Positions 7,799-16,190 of a stretch of 64,000 nt of DNA are shown one piece after another; within the stretch, counting starts at the first letter, position 1, and every line of letters begins with the position of its first letter. Below the pieces are notes generated by a model. It ran no database searches. It saw only the letters and a program-made list of their open reading frames with translations, and was not told the DNA's origin. A program made the position numbers and the translations under genes. Source of the stretch: Pseudomonadota bacterium (GTDB lineage: Bacteria > Pseudomonadota > Alphaproteobacteria > Rhizobiales > Aestuariivirgaceae); the NCBI GenBank assembly GCA_963205315.1, contig CAUJIO010000029.1, positions 1 through 64,000 on the forward strand, written 5' to 3'.

Positions 7799-9010
7799 TC
7801 AGATCGAGCGGCCCATGCTTTCGCGGCACTCGGAATTCGACAGGCAGCGCTCAAGCGCCTTTTCCAGAGCCGCACTCGGCTTGCCGTCGATGGTGACGTC
7901 ATCGAAGCCGCGGTTGTTCAGAAACACCTGCACCCTGAGGATCGATTGCAGCTTGCCGGACCGGAGAAGGTCGCGGAATGCGGTGCCGGCCGCACTGTTT
8001 CCGACGGACGCGCGCAGCACGGCGATGCGGGCGCGAAAATCGTCGATCCGCTCGTATCCGGGATCAAGCATGGAAACGGCTTTCTCGTAATCATTCGCCG
8101 CATCGGCGGCGCGGCCGGACCTTTCGTTGATCTCGGCGCGCAAGAGGAAATCGAAAGCGTCCGCTGTGTTTTCGCCCTGTTGACCGATCACGCGGTCTGC
8201 AGCTGAAAGTGCGCGGTCGAGATGGCCCAGACGAATCTCGAGCCGAGCCAGTTCGCTCCACGGCGACGGCGTCTGCATGAGGCCCGGTACGCGCCGGCGT
8301 TCGCCCTGATAGGTTTCGCCGGCCTTGCGATACGCGGTGGCAGCACCTTCGAGGTCGTCTGATGCCATCAGCAGGCTGGCATGATACTGATACGCAATGC
8401 TTACCCCCGGCGCGGCATCGACAGCCTCGCGGCCTAGCGCTATGGCTTCGGCGATCTGGCCGCGCGCCATCAACACGGAGGCCTTCCCGAACATGGCGCG
8501 CCAGTGGCGAGGGGCGAGGGCGAGGGCGCGGTCATAGTTCGAGATCGCTTCCTCGTGCCTCTCGCGCAAGGCTGCCGATCCTGCCTTTGCCACATGGGGT
8601 TCCGCGAAGGCAGGGTCTTCGGCGATGGCCCTGTCCCAGGATTCGAATGACTTCACGGGGTTGATGATCTCCTGGGGCAACATCGCTGTCTGCCAGTGCC
8701 CGAGATTGACGAGGGCCGTTGCGCGCTGGCGCGGTGTGCCCTTGCCGCTCGCGATGAACGCTTCGCACAAGATTGCGTCCTCGCGCATCAGGATGCCCAT
8801 TGCAAGGCTGATGCAAACAGCTGGAGGTTCCGCCCCGGGCTTCACTGAAATCGGTGCCAACGCGGTCGATTGCACAGGCAGCATTCCGATACAGGAAGAT
8901 TGCGGCACACAGTGGTTGGTCTTGAACGCGAAGGGCGCCGTGCCCGCAGCGGCGTAACCACAGACCAGCAGGGCGGCTGTCAAGTAAGAAGCGAGAGCGA
9001 TGCGCATCAT
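7799..9010 (-). CDS. Secreted TPR-repeat protein
   Basis: The 403-aa protein has an N-terminal signal sequence (MRIALASYLTAALLVCGYAAAG) and a cysteine-containing segment (TNHCVPQSSCIGMLPVQS). Helical TPR repeats run from about residue 120 to 340; units such as FAEPHVAKAGSAALRERHEEAISNYDRALALAP are recognisable. The C-terminus has two cysteines (ERCLSNSECRES). The ATG overlaps the stop of the upstream TPR gene (ATGA at 9007-9010), so translation is coupled. Similar paired TPR lipoprotein or secreted proteins act as scaffolds; no enzyme domain is visible and the function is unknown. Confidence 0.7.
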   Translation of the reverse strand: MMRIALASYLTAALLVCGYAAAGTAPFAFKTNHCVPQSSCIGMLPVQSTALAPISVKPGAEPPAVCISLAMGILMREDAILCEAFIASGKGTPRQRATALVNLGHWQTAMLPQEIINPVKSFESWDRAIAEDPAFAEPHVAKAGSAALRERHEEAISNYDRALALAPRHWRAMFGKASVLMARGQIAEAIALGREAVDAAPGVSIAYQYHASLLMASDDLEGAATAYRKAGETYQGERRRVPGLMQTPSPWSELARLEIRLGHLDRALSAADRVIGQQGENTADAFDFLLRAEINERSGRAADAANDYEKAVSMLDPGYERIDDFRARIAVLRASVGNSAAGTAFRDLLRSGKLQSILRVQVFLNNRGFDDVTIDGKPSAALEKALERCLSNSECRESMGRSI

Positions 9011-10239
9011 TTGAGGCACTCCGGGTCCAGCATGCAGGCGGTCATGGCATTGGTGAATTCCTTTGCCGCGATGTCCACCGGCGGGCCGCCATCCCATTGG
9101 GTGCGGTCGCGATAGGGGCTAAAGAGATAGCCTGCATCGCCGAGATGCATGTGCATCGCCCAGGCGACGCCAGGACTTCCGGCGACCGCGCGATGAAAGT
9201 CTTCGAGCGCTTCGCCCCTGTGGCCCCGCCTCTTCCATGCAATGCCGCGGAAAAAATGGATCTTCGGTGTCAACGGCGACATCTGCCCGGTCGCGAGGAC
9301 AGTGTTTGCAAAGGAGATCATGTCGTCGTTCCGCTTGAGAACGTTCAACGCCGTCAGTCGCGCGAGCTGCGCCGCGGCGGCAGCGGGCTGCAGGGCCAGC
9401 GCGGCATCGGCATCCGCCAGCGCGCCTGCGACGTCGCCCGTCTCCATCCTGGTATAGGAGCGGTTGATGTGGGCCGCGAAGATGAAGGGATAGTGGTCGA
9501 TCAACCAGGTGAAGTCAGCCGCAGCTTCCTTCCACTGACGCGTGTCATAGTAAATGCCGGCACGTTCTTCGAGCACCGCGGCATAGAAGTCGCGGTCGTT
9601 GCGGCCCCTTCGCCCGAAATAATTGGTGTCGGCGATGGCGTCGCGGCCCGCCGCGAGGATCTTGTTGAGTTCCTGAAGCTGGCGCATGCCGTGGCCATCG
9701 ATGCAGGCATACTCTCCGGCCAAAGCCTTTCGTGTCAGGTAATGACCCGGATGGTGTTCGAGAATGCGCTCATAGTCGCTTGCGGCGGCCGCGCAGTTGT
9801 GAGTGGTCGAATCCCGCGCGAACGCGATGGCAAACAGTGCATCGGGATCGTCGGGCGAGAGCGCCAGGAATTCGGTGAAGTCGGCAATTGCCGCCGAGAT
9901 GTTCTCCAGCCGTAACTGGGACCAGCCGCGGCGGCGGAAAGCCTGCCCGGATTTGGGATCAAGCTTGATCGCCTCGTCGAGATAGGGAATGGCGATGCCC
10001 GGCCGGCCCGCAAAGTAAAATGCCTCGCCGATCTGCAAGTTCACGGCGGAACGCGTCCGGGGCGAAATGTCTGCCACGCGTAGCGCCTTGTCGCATTGGT
10101 CAACGGTCTCGGCGGCGTCGAGATAGGCGGACCCCGTCAGGCAGGCCTCCACCGTCTTGTCTTCCGCCGCGTTGCCGGATGATGTGGAGCCAAGACATAT
10201 GGCCGCGATGGCGGCGCCAATGAATGCACGTACACGCAT
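9007..10239 (-). CDS. Secreted TPR-repeat protein, upstream partner
   Basis: The 410-aa protein begins with a signal peptide (MRVRAFIGAAIAAICLGSTSSGNAA). Tandem TPR units cover most of the length; a clear example is AIPYLDEAIKLDPKSGQAFRRRGW near residues 80-100. The cysteine-containing C-terminus (ACMLDPECLK) resembles the end of the downstream TPR protein, so the two may share a disulphide-stabilised cap. I placed the start at the ATG at 10239; a GTG two codons upstream is equally possible. The stop overlaps the next gene's ATG. Function unknown; a periplasmic protein-protein interaction role is inferred from TPR content. Confidence 0.7.
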   Translation of the reverse strand: MRVRAFIGAAIAAICLGSTSSGNAAEDKTVEACLTGSAYLDAAETVDQCDKALRVADISPRTRSAVNLQIGEAFYFAGRPGIAIPYLDEAIKLDPKSGQAFRRRGWSQLRLENISAAIADFTEFLALSPDDPDALFAIAFARDSTTHNCAAAASDYERILEHHPGHYLTRKALAGEYACIDGHGMRQLQELNKILAAGRDAIADTNYFGRRGRNDRDFYAAVLEERAGIYYDTRQWKEAAADFTWLIDHYPFIFAAHINRSYTRMETGDVAGALADADAALALQPAAAAAQLARLTALNVLKRNDDMISFANTVLATGQMSPLTPKIHFFRGIAWKRRGHRGEALEDFHRAVAGSPGVAWAMHMHLGDAGYLFSPYRDRTQWDGGPPVDIAAKEFTNAMTACMLDPECLK

Positions 10240-10330
10240 GTCCACCCCCGTGGTTGGAAGGTGACCTTACGTTCAAGCGCTTTAAGGCCAATCTAAGCGG
10301 TTCGGTAAATTTGCACTTAACGAGACGAGG

Positions 10331-11995
10331 TCAGTTCCCGCCCTCCAGCAGCCGCCTTGCGATGACCTGCGCCTGAATCTCTGCAGCACCTTCGAAGATG
10401 TTGAGGATCCTCGCGTCACACAGCACGCGGCTGATCTGGTATTCGAGGGCGAAGCCGTTGCCGCCATGGATCTGAAGCGCATTGTCGGCAGCAGCCCAGG
10501 CGACGCGGGCGCCCAAGAGCTTGGCCATGCCGGCTTCGAGGTCGCAACGGCGGCCTGCGTCCTTCTCGCGCGCCGCGAACAAGGTGAGCTGGCGGGCGGT
10601 CATCACCTCCGCCGCCATCAGTGCCAGCTTGTCGGCGATGCGCGGGAAGTTGAGGATGGATTTTCCGAACTGGGAACGGTCCCGGGCATATTTGAGGCCC
10701 AGATCGAGGGCATTCTGCGCCACGCCAACGGCACGCGCCGCAGTCTGGATGCGCGCCGCCTCGAAGGTCTGCATCAATTGCTTGAAGCCCTGGCCCTCGA
10801 CGCCGCCCAGAAGATTTTCGGCTTTAACCTCGAAATCCTCGAAGCGGATCTCGTATTCCTTCATGCCGCGATAACCCAGCACCTCGATTTCGCTGCCCGA
10901 CATGCCCTTGGCCGGAAACGGATTGGCGTCGGACCCGCGCGGCTTCTCGGCCAGGAACATCGACAGGCCCCTGTAGCCTGCCTCATCCGGGTTGGTGCGG
11001 GCGAGCAGCGTCATCACGTCGGCGCGCACCGGGTGGGTAATCCAGGTCTTGTTGCCGGTCACCTTGTAGACATCGCCATCCTTCATGGCGCGCGTCCGCA
11101 GCGATCCCAGATCCGAGCCGGTATTGGGTTCGGTGAAGACGGCGGTCGGGAGAATTTCGCCTGAAGCGATCTTCGGCAGCCACTTGGCTTTCTGCTCATC
11201 CGTGCCGCCGCAGAGGATCAGCTCGCAGGCGATTTCGGCTCTCGTGCCGAGCGAGCCGACGGCGATCCAGCCGCGCGACAATTCCTCGGAGACGACACAC
11301 ATCGATTCCTTCGATAGGCCGAGGCCGCCGTGTTCCTCCGGCAAGGTGAGCGCAAAGACACCGAGGTCGGCGAGTTCCTGAATGATCTCCAACGGCACAT
11401 AGTGGTTCTTCAGGTGCCAGTGGTGAGCGTGGGGCTCGACCTTCGTCTCCACGAAGCGCCGCATGGTCTCGCGCATCTCGCCCAGCGTGTCATCGAGCCC
11501 GGATGAGCCAAAATTGCCGTCGGCGATCAGTTGCACCAGCCGCTTGCGGGCCGCCGCCGTGTTGCCGCCCTCCAGCAGCGCCAGATCGTGCAGCGGCGCG
11601 ATGTCGCTGCGGCTCAACCCGACATCGGCTGGCCGCGCAAACTCGCCCTGGTTCATCGGAATGCCGCCGGCGATGTGGTTCAGATATTCGCCGACCGCAA
11701 TCTGGACCGTCAGTTGCTCGGTCTCGCCGAACTGGCCTGCCGCCTCCAGCCGCGCGGCATAGCCCGCCAGCTGGCGGATGGCGGTTACATAGGTGGCGAG
11801 CCATGAGAGGCCATGGGCCATATGCTGGCCTTGATCGAGGGCTGCCGCATCGGCCTTGCCGCCCGGCATGAGGCTGGCCGCGACGCGCGCCCGGGCGCGG
11901 GCAAAAACCGCCTCGGCAGCCTCAGCCGACCGCGCAAGATGATCGGCCAGATGGCTTATCCTTGCGCCTGCCGCTTCCTTGTCACCCGCCGCCAT
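10331..11995 (-). CDS. mcd: (2S)-methylsuccinyl-CoA dehydrogenase
   Basis: The 554-aa protein is an acyl-CoA dehydrogenase with an extra N-terminal domain of about 150 residues. That layout is characteristic of methylsuccinyl-CoA dehydrogenase, which oxidises (2S)-methylsuccinyl-CoA to mesaconyl-CoA in the ethylmalonyl-CoA pathway. Family segments include TAVFTEPNTGSDLGSLRT (FAD/substrate binding), ARDRSQFGKSI and the end QIHGGNGFALEYQISRVLCDA...IFEGAAEIQAQVIARRLL. Isovaleryl-CoA dehydrogenase lacks the N-terminal domain and is about 390 aa, so it is less likely. The ccr gene nine kilobases away supports this choice. The gene stands alone, with 85 bases before the TPR pair and a divergent ialB. 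Confidence 0.85.
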   Translation of the reverse strand: MAAGDKEAAGARISHLADHLARSAEAAEAVFARARARVAASLMPGGKADAAALDQGQHMAHGLSWLATYVTAIRQLAGYAARLEAAGQFGETEQLTVQIAVGEYLNHIAGGIPMNQGEFARPADVGLSRSDIAPLHDLALLEGGNTAAARKRLVQLIADGNFGSSGLDDTLGEMRETMRRFVETKVEPHAHHWHLKNHYVPLEIIQELADLGVFALTLPEEHGGLGLSKESMCVVSEELSRGWIAVGSLGTRAEIACELILCGGTDEQKAKWLPKIASGEILPTAVFTEPNTGSDLGSLRTRAMKDGDVYKVTGNKTWITHPVRADVMTLLARTNPDEAGYRGLSMFLAEKPRGSDANPFPAKGMSGSEIEVLGYRGMKEYEIRFEDFEVKAENLLGGVEGQGFKQLMQTFEAARIQTAARAVGVAQNALDLGLKYARDRSQFGKSILNFPRIADKLALMAAEVMTARQLTLFAAREKDAGRRCDLEAGMAKLLGARVAWAAADNALQIHGGNGFALEYQISRVLCDARILNIFEGAAEIQAQVIARRLLEGGN

Positions 11996-12180
11996 GATGC
12001 CTATCCCTCATAACCCAGATGGAAAACGCTAGCCCAGCCTCTGCTGCACTGCAATAATCCCTCTGGCCTATACGGCGTGGCGGAAGGTCCCGATTATCGC
12101 AACCTGTCAAAATTGGGCCGGAATCCTCCCGCAATTCCCCATGATGGATTTTGCCGGATGCAGAGGTTAAGGTTGCGGAC

Positions 12181-12714
12181 ATGAATCAGATACGCCATCT
12201 CAGCGCAACGGCGCTCACCCTGCTGGGCCTTGTTTCGGCCCTCGCAGTCACCGAATCCGCCCGTGCGGAGGGCACGGAGCCCGAGCAGATTGGCATTTTC
12301 GATGACTGGGCAGCCTATAATTACAAGGCTGCGGATACCAAGGTCTGCTACGTCTCCTCCAGTCCCAAGGGCACAGAGCCCAAGAGCGTCAAGCGCGACC
12401 CGGCCTTCTTCCTCGTCACCCATATGCCCGGCCGCAAGATCAGGGGCGAGGTATCGACGATCATCGGCTATCCCTTCAAGAAGGAAACCAACGCCGAGCT
12501 GACCATCGATGACGCCAAGTTCACGCTGTTCACCAATGCCGACGGCGCCTGGGCGGATTCGCCGGCCACCGAAAAGCAGATCGTCGCGGCGATGAAGGCC
12601 GGGCAATCGTTGAAGGTCAAGGGAACCTCCTGGCGCGGCACGCAAACGATTGATACCTACTCGTTGAACGGCATTTCGGCAGCTCTCGCCGCCATCGACA
12701 AGGCCTGCAAGTAA
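12181..12714 (+). CDS. ialB: Invasion-associated locus B (IalB) family protein
   Basis: The 177-aa secreted protein has a signal peptide (residues 1-29, ending ...SARA) followed by an IalB domain. The domain starts with IGIFDDWAAYNY...KVCYVSS, where the family has W-x-x-x and a conserved cysteine, and ends in SLNGISAALAAIDKACK, the usual alphaproteobacterial IalB finish. IalB was named in Bartonella for erythrocyte invasion, but free-living relatives have it with no known role. I chose the ATG at 12181 because the signal peptide begins there. The stop TAA is followed immediately by the TTG start of the phosphodiester glycosidase gene. Confidence 0.8.
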   Translation: MNQIRHLSATALTLLGLVSALAVTESARAEGTEPEQIGIFDDWAAYNYKAADTKVCYVSSSPKGTEPKSVKRDPAFFLVTHMPGRKIRGEVSTIIGYPFKKETNAELTIDDAKFTLFTNADGAWADSPATEKQIVAAMKAGQSLKVKGTSWRGTQTIDTYSLNGISAALAAIDKACK

Positions 12715-13440
12715 TTGCTCCGTGCCGTCCTGCTGGTGTTTGCGCTGCTGGTCTTGGCAGAGCCGGCTGCGGCGGCATGCGCGCCCGACAGCTTCGAGGG
12801 CAACGACTATGTCGTTTGCCGCTTCGATTTGCGCAGCGACCGCCTGCAGCTTTTCAACCTGGGCCCCGATGGCGAGCCCTATGGCTCGTTTCCGGCCCTC
12901 GACGAGGCATTGCAGGAACAGGGCAAGTCGCTGGTCTTCGGCATGAACGCCGGCATGTATGACGAGCGGCTGAAACCCATCGGACTGTATGTCGAAGGCG
13001 GACAGCAGCAGAAAAAGCTCAACCGGCGCAACGGCCCGGGCAATTTCCACCTGAAGCCCAATGGTGTTTTCTACATTGCCGGGGATCGCGGCGGGGTGAT
13101 GGAGACCGAAGCCTTCGCCAAGGCACGGATGAAGCCGGATTATGCCAGCCAGTCGGGGCCCATGCTGGTGATCAATGGCGCCATCCACCCGAAATTCTCC
13201 GAGGACGGCCAGTCGCGCAACCGGCGCAACGGCGTTGGTGCCGCCGACGACCACACGCTGGTCTTCGTCATCAGCGACTCCTATGTCAATTTCCACGCCT
13301 TCGCCCGGCTGTTCCGCGATCACCTCGACTGCCGCAATGCGCTGTTCCTCGATGGCTCGATCTCCAGCCTCTACGCGCCCGAGATCGGCCGCCGCGACGG
13401 TTTCTTTGAACTCGGACCCATCGTTGGCCTGGTGAAATAG
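12715..13440 (+). CDS. Phosphodiester glycosidase (NAGPA) domain protein, secreted
   Basis: The 241-aa protein has an N-terminal signal peptide (RAVLLVFALLVLAEPAAA) and a NAGPA/DUF2233-type domain. Visible landmarks are FGMNAGMYD near residue 78, PNGVFYI near 120, SGPMLVINGAIHP, RNRRNGVGA and LFLDGSISSLYAP, which match the family blocks around the active site. The eukaryotic member removes GlcNAc from phosphodiesters on lysosomal enzymes; bacterial members are periplasmic and their substrates are poorly known. The first ATG is too far inside the domain, so the TTG at 12715 directly after the ialB stop is the likely start. Translation would then depend on reinitiation from ialB. Confidence 0.75.
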   Translation: MLRAVLLVFALLVLAEPAAAACAPDSFEGNDYVVCRFDLRSDRLQLFNLGPDGEPYGSFPALDEALQEQGKSLVFGMNAGMYDERLKPIGLYVEGGQQQKKLNRRNGPGNFHLKPNGVFYIAGDRGGVMETEAFAKARMKPDYASQSGPMLVINGAIHPKFSEDGQSRNRRNGVGAADDHTLVFVISDSYVNFHAFARLFRDHLDCRNALFLDGSISSLYAPEIGRRDGFFELGPIVGLVK

Positions 13441-13485
13441 CGCCATCTCGCATTTCCGCCCAATTCCGTGCTATGGGCGCGGCCC

Positions 13486-14676
13486 ATGACCACCATTCTG
13501 AATACGCTTGAGGCGCCGCCGCGCTATATCCCGAACGATCCGCGCCCGTCGCTGATCGGCATGACGCGCGATGCGCTGGCCGATGCGCTGGCAAAAGCCG
13601 GCGTGCCGGAGAAGCAGCGCCGCATGCGGGCAGGCCAGATCTGGCACTGGATCTATCATCGCGGTGTCCAGAGCTTTGCCGAGATGAGCAACATCGCCAA
13701 GGAGTTGCGCCAGCGGCTGGACGAGGAGTTCGTTATCGGAAGGCCGGAGATCGTCACCGAGCAGGTGTCGAACGACGGCACGCGCAAGTGGCTGCTGAAG
13801 CTGGCACCGGACGAGCGCGGGGCGCGTCATGAAGTCGAGATGGTCTATATCCCGGAAGCGGATCGCGGCACGCTGTGCATCTCCTCACAGGTCGGCTGCA
13901 CGCTCACCTGCACCTTCTGCCACACCGGCACGCAGAAACTCGTCCGCAACCTCACCGCCAACGAGATCGTGGCGCAGGTCATGACGGCGCGCGACGGCGT
14001 CAAGGACTGGCCGTCCGACATCGAGGCCAACCCGACGCCGCCCCTGGGCGGGCGCTACATCACCAATGTCGTGTTGATGGGCATGGGCGAGCCGCTCTAC
14101 AATTTCGACAATGTGAAGGACGCGATGGAGATCGTCTCGGACGGCGAGGGCATTTCGCTGTCGAAACGCCGCATCACGCTGTCCACCTCCGGCGTCGTGC
14201 CGGAAATTCCGCGCGCCGGGGCCGAGATCGGCACCATGTTGGCAATCTCCCTGCACGGCACGACGGACGAGATCCGCGACAAGCTCGTTCCGCTCAACAA
14301 GAAATATCCGATCAAGGAGTTGCTCGCCGCCTGCCGCAAGTACCCGGGCCTGTCAAACGCGCGCCGCATCACGTTCGAGTATGTGATGCTGAAGGGCGTC
14401 AACGATTCACCCGAGGATGCCAAGCGGCTGGTCAAATTGCTGGCGGGCATTCCGGCCAAGATCAATCTCATTCCGTTCAATCCGTGGCCCGGCACGCAAT
14501 ATGAGTGCAGCGACTGGGACACGATCGAGCGCTTCGCCGAGATCGTCAACAAGGCCGGCTACGCCTCGCCTGTCCGCACCCCGCGCGGAAGAGACATCAT
14601 GGCCGCCTGCGGGCAGCTCAAAAGCGAGAGCCAGAAGATCAGGGCGAAGGAGAGATTGGCGCTGGAAGCCCATTAG
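13486..14676 (+). CDS. rlmN: 23S rRNA (adenine(2503)-C(2))-methyltransferase RlmN
   Basis: The 396-aa radical-SAM enzyme methylates C2 of A2503 in 23S rRNA (and A37 of some tRNAs) by a two-step mechanism using a methylcysteine. An N-terminal accessory domain ([14 protein letters not shown]) precedes the iron-sulphur motif CTLTCTFC near residue 140. GMGEPLYN follows near 200, then [30 protein letters not shown] and the C-terminal [11 protein letters not shown] with the methyl-carrying cysteine. Length and order are normal. The ATG at 13486 matches the usual MTT start; a GTG six codons earlier is possible. The gene ends five bases before a palindromic repeat. Confidence 0.95.
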   Translation: MTTILNTLEAPPRYIPNDPRPSLIGMTRDALADALAKAGVPEKQRRMRAGQIWHWIYHRGVQSFAEMSNIAKELRQRLDEEFVIGRPEIVTEQVSNDGTRKWLLKLAPDERGARHEVEMVYIPEADRGTLCISSQVGCTLTCTFCHTGTQKLVRNLTANEIVAQVMTARDGVKDWPSDIEANPTPPLGGRYITNVVLMGMGEPLYNFDNVKDAMEIVSDGEGISLSKRRITLSTSGVVPEIPRAGAEIGTMLAISLHGTTDEIRDKLVPLNKKYPIKELLAACRKYPGLSNARRITFEYVMLKGVNDSPEDAKRLVKLLAGIPAKINLIPFNPWPGTQYECSDWDTIERFAEIVNKAGYASPVRTPRGRDIMAACGQLKSESQKIRAKERLALEAH

Positions 14677-14680
14677 GTCT

Positions 14681-14776
14681 GTCATCCCGGCAAAAGCCGG
14701 AACCCCCTGAGATTTTTCCACTAGCCATTTGCTTTGCGTCGAAGGCACATTGGGTCCCGGCTTTCGCCGGGATGAC
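14681..14776. repeat. Long palindromic intergenic repeat, copy 1
   Basis: The arms GTCATCCCGGCAAAAGCCGG (from 14681) and CCGGCTTTCGCCGGGATGAC (ending 14776) are inverted copies, and each arm also folds on itself through CCGG...CCGG. A 45-50 base centre separates them. It has the same plan and the same edges (CCCCCTGAGA..., ...CAC/AAATGGG) as the copy at 15120-15215. Such elements are common between genes in alphaproteobacteria. This copy begins five bases after the rlmN stop and ends 15 bases before the GIY-YIG start, so it could act as a terminator for rlmN. Confidence 0.85.
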
Positions 14777-14791
14777 GGGTTGGGAGGGGAG

Positions 14792-15094
14792 ATGCAGTTT
14801 GAGAAGCAGCCCTGCGTGTATATTCTCGCCAGCCAGCGGCACGGTACGCTTTATGTGGGCGTCACCAGCGACCTTTACACCCGTGTATGCGCACACCGGA
14901 ACGGGACGTTCGAAGGTTTTACCAAGAAATATAATGTGAAAATGCTCGTCTGGTTCGAACAGCACGACACGATGGACAGCGCCATCACGCGGGAGAAACG
15001 TATCAAGGAGTGGAAACGCGGCTGGAAGATCGAGTTGATCGAGAAGATGAATCCGGTTTGGCGGGACCTGTTCAGTGAAACCTTCGACGTCTGA
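14792..15094 (+). CDS. GIY-YIG nuclease-domain protein
   Basis: The 100-aa protein is a minimal GIY-YIG domain. The first strand reads CVYILASQRHGTLYVGVTSD (the GIY/YIG pair appears as VYI...YVG), followed by the catalytic arginine in LYTRVCAHR, FTKKYNV, and the catalytic glutamate region TREKRIKEWKR. All residues expected of an active fold seem present. Small stand-alone members of this group are widespread in alphaproteobacteria, and their role is not known. GGAGGGGAG precedes the ATG at 14792; the frame opens 21 codons earlier, inside the palindromic repeat. The gene lies exactly between two copies of the same palindrome, which may matter for its biology. Confidence 0.85.
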   Translation: MQFEKQPCVYILASQRHGTLYVGVTSDLYTRVCAHRNGTFEGFTKKYNVKMLVWFEQHDTMDSAITREKRIKEWKRGWKIELIEKMNPVWRDLFSETFDV

Positions 15095-15119
15095 CGCTTG
15101 TTCTCATTTCCCCATATCC

Positions 15120-15215
15120 GTCAGCCCGGCGAAAGCCGGGACCCCCTGAGAATTTTCGGTACTTGCAATGGCCAGAGCTGAGGACACAATGGGTCCCGGC
15201 TTTCGCCGGGATGAC
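15120..15215. repeat. Long palindromic intergenic repeat, copy 2
   Basis: The left arm GTCAGCCCGGCGAAAGCCGG begins at 15120, and the right arm CCGGCTTTCGCCGGGATGAC ends at 15215. It is the second copy of the element at 14681-14776 in the same orientation, with a conserved arm and CTGAGA/ATTTTC core but a diverged centre. It starts 26 bases after the GIY-YIG stop and ends 15 bases before the next start codon. Confidence 0.85.
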
Positions 15216-15230
15216 GGCGGTGGTAGTCAT

Positions 15231-15626
15231 ATGCCGATGCTCCTCCATCTCTTCATCCGCCTCATCCTCATCCTGCTCGGCTATGGCCTCGCCACGGTCG
15301 CCAGCGGCGTTACGGTCAGCCTCATCTTCGCCTTTGCCGAGAAGACGATGGCGAGCGAGATTCCCGGCCTCATTGCCTTCGCCATCATGCTGATCGGCAT
15401 CTACGCGGTACTGCCCGCACTTGTCACCGTGATCATCGGCGAAATCCGGACGATCCGGCGCAGGCTCTACTACATCATCGCCGCGACATTGATCGGCATG
15501 GTGCTGCCCATGATCGTCGGGCTCGACCATTGGTATATTCTCGTTGGCCTCGGCTTCGGCCCGGTGGCCGGGATGATCTACTGGGCCGTCGCCGGGCGCA
15601 GGGCCAGTTATCGGCCCTCCACATGA
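15231..15626 (+). CDS. Small four-helix membrane protein, unknown function
   Basis: The 131-aa protein is almost entirely hydrophobic, with four likely membrane helices near residues 5-28, 38-62, 72-92 and 98-120. Charged loops include RTIRRRL between helices two and three. I do not recognise a family. The ATG at 15231 is 15 bases after the palindromic repeat with GGCGGTGG upstream; the longer open frame only reads through the repeat. The stop overlaps the next gene's ATG (ATGA at 15623-15626), so the two small membrane proteins are translated together and may form a complex. Confidence 0.65.
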   Translation: MPMLLHLFIRLILILLGYGLATVASGVTVSLIFAFAEKTMASEIPGLIAFAIMLIGIYAVLPALVTVIIGEIRTIRRRLYYIIAATLIGMVLPMIVGLDHWYILVGLGFGPVAGMIYWAVAGRRASYRPST

Positions 15627-16003
15627 AGCGCATCCTGCGCATTGTGCTGGGGCTGCTGCTGATTGCGGCGATCACGGCGATCTATGCGGCAGTCATTGGC
15701 TGGTTTGTCGATTTGGCGCCGGAGAAGCTCCTTGCCGTCCGGCAGCTGATCGGCACGGCCACCATCGTCACCGCCGCCGTCTTCGTCATCGGTGAGGCGT
15801 TCGGAGTCGAACGGCAAGGTTTCTATCTGATCGCTGGCGGCGTGGTGTTCTTCTGCGCCGACCTGCTGATGTGGTTCGAACTTGGCATCCGTCTTGGTGT
15901 CCGCCCCTCGCAGCACGGCCTGATTCCGCTGTCGATCATCGGCGTATTCCTCGGGCCGTTGTTCCGGCTCGTCACGATGACGCCACGCGATCCGCACCAG
16001 TAA
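15623..16003 (+). CDS. Small membrane protein, coupled partner, unknown function
   Basis: The 126-aa protein has four hydrophobic segments (about residues 5-28, 40-60, 68-90 and 98-117) in a layout similar to the preceding gene product. A pair of charged residues (WFELGIRLG) sits at the end of the third segment. No family is recognised. The ATG at 15623 overlaps the upstream stop by four bases, which implies coupled translation. The following 187 bases up to the Tat-signal gene contain no feature I can name. Confidence 0.6.
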   Translation: MKRILRIVLGLLLIAAITAIYAAVIGWFVDLAPEKLLAVRQLIGTATIVTAAVFVIGEAFGVERQGFYLIAGGVVFFCADLLMWFELGIRLGVRPSQHGLIPLSIIGVFLGPLFRLVTMTPRDPHQ

Positions 16004-16190
16004 GGCAGCCGCGCACGAACATTAACGGCGCCCAACTCCGAACTGCCACAGAAACATCATCCGCCAATCTGTCAGCGCCCTACGCGGGAACCGGTGTCGT
16101 ACTTGTCCGTGAATGCGGCTTTCCCCCTCAGTTGACGGCTGATCATAATTAGTCTGTCATGCAATCCTGTTGTGTGTGGAGGGACGACCC

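Noticed and set aside
12094..13446. Minus-strand open frame of 450 codons
   Set aside because: Antisense to ialB and the glycosidase gene, both of which have signal peptides and recognised domains.
14681..15230. Palindromic repeats as inverted terminal repeats of an insertion sequence
   Set aside because: Both copies are in the same orientation, each is itself a full palindrome, and no transposase or target duplication is visible.
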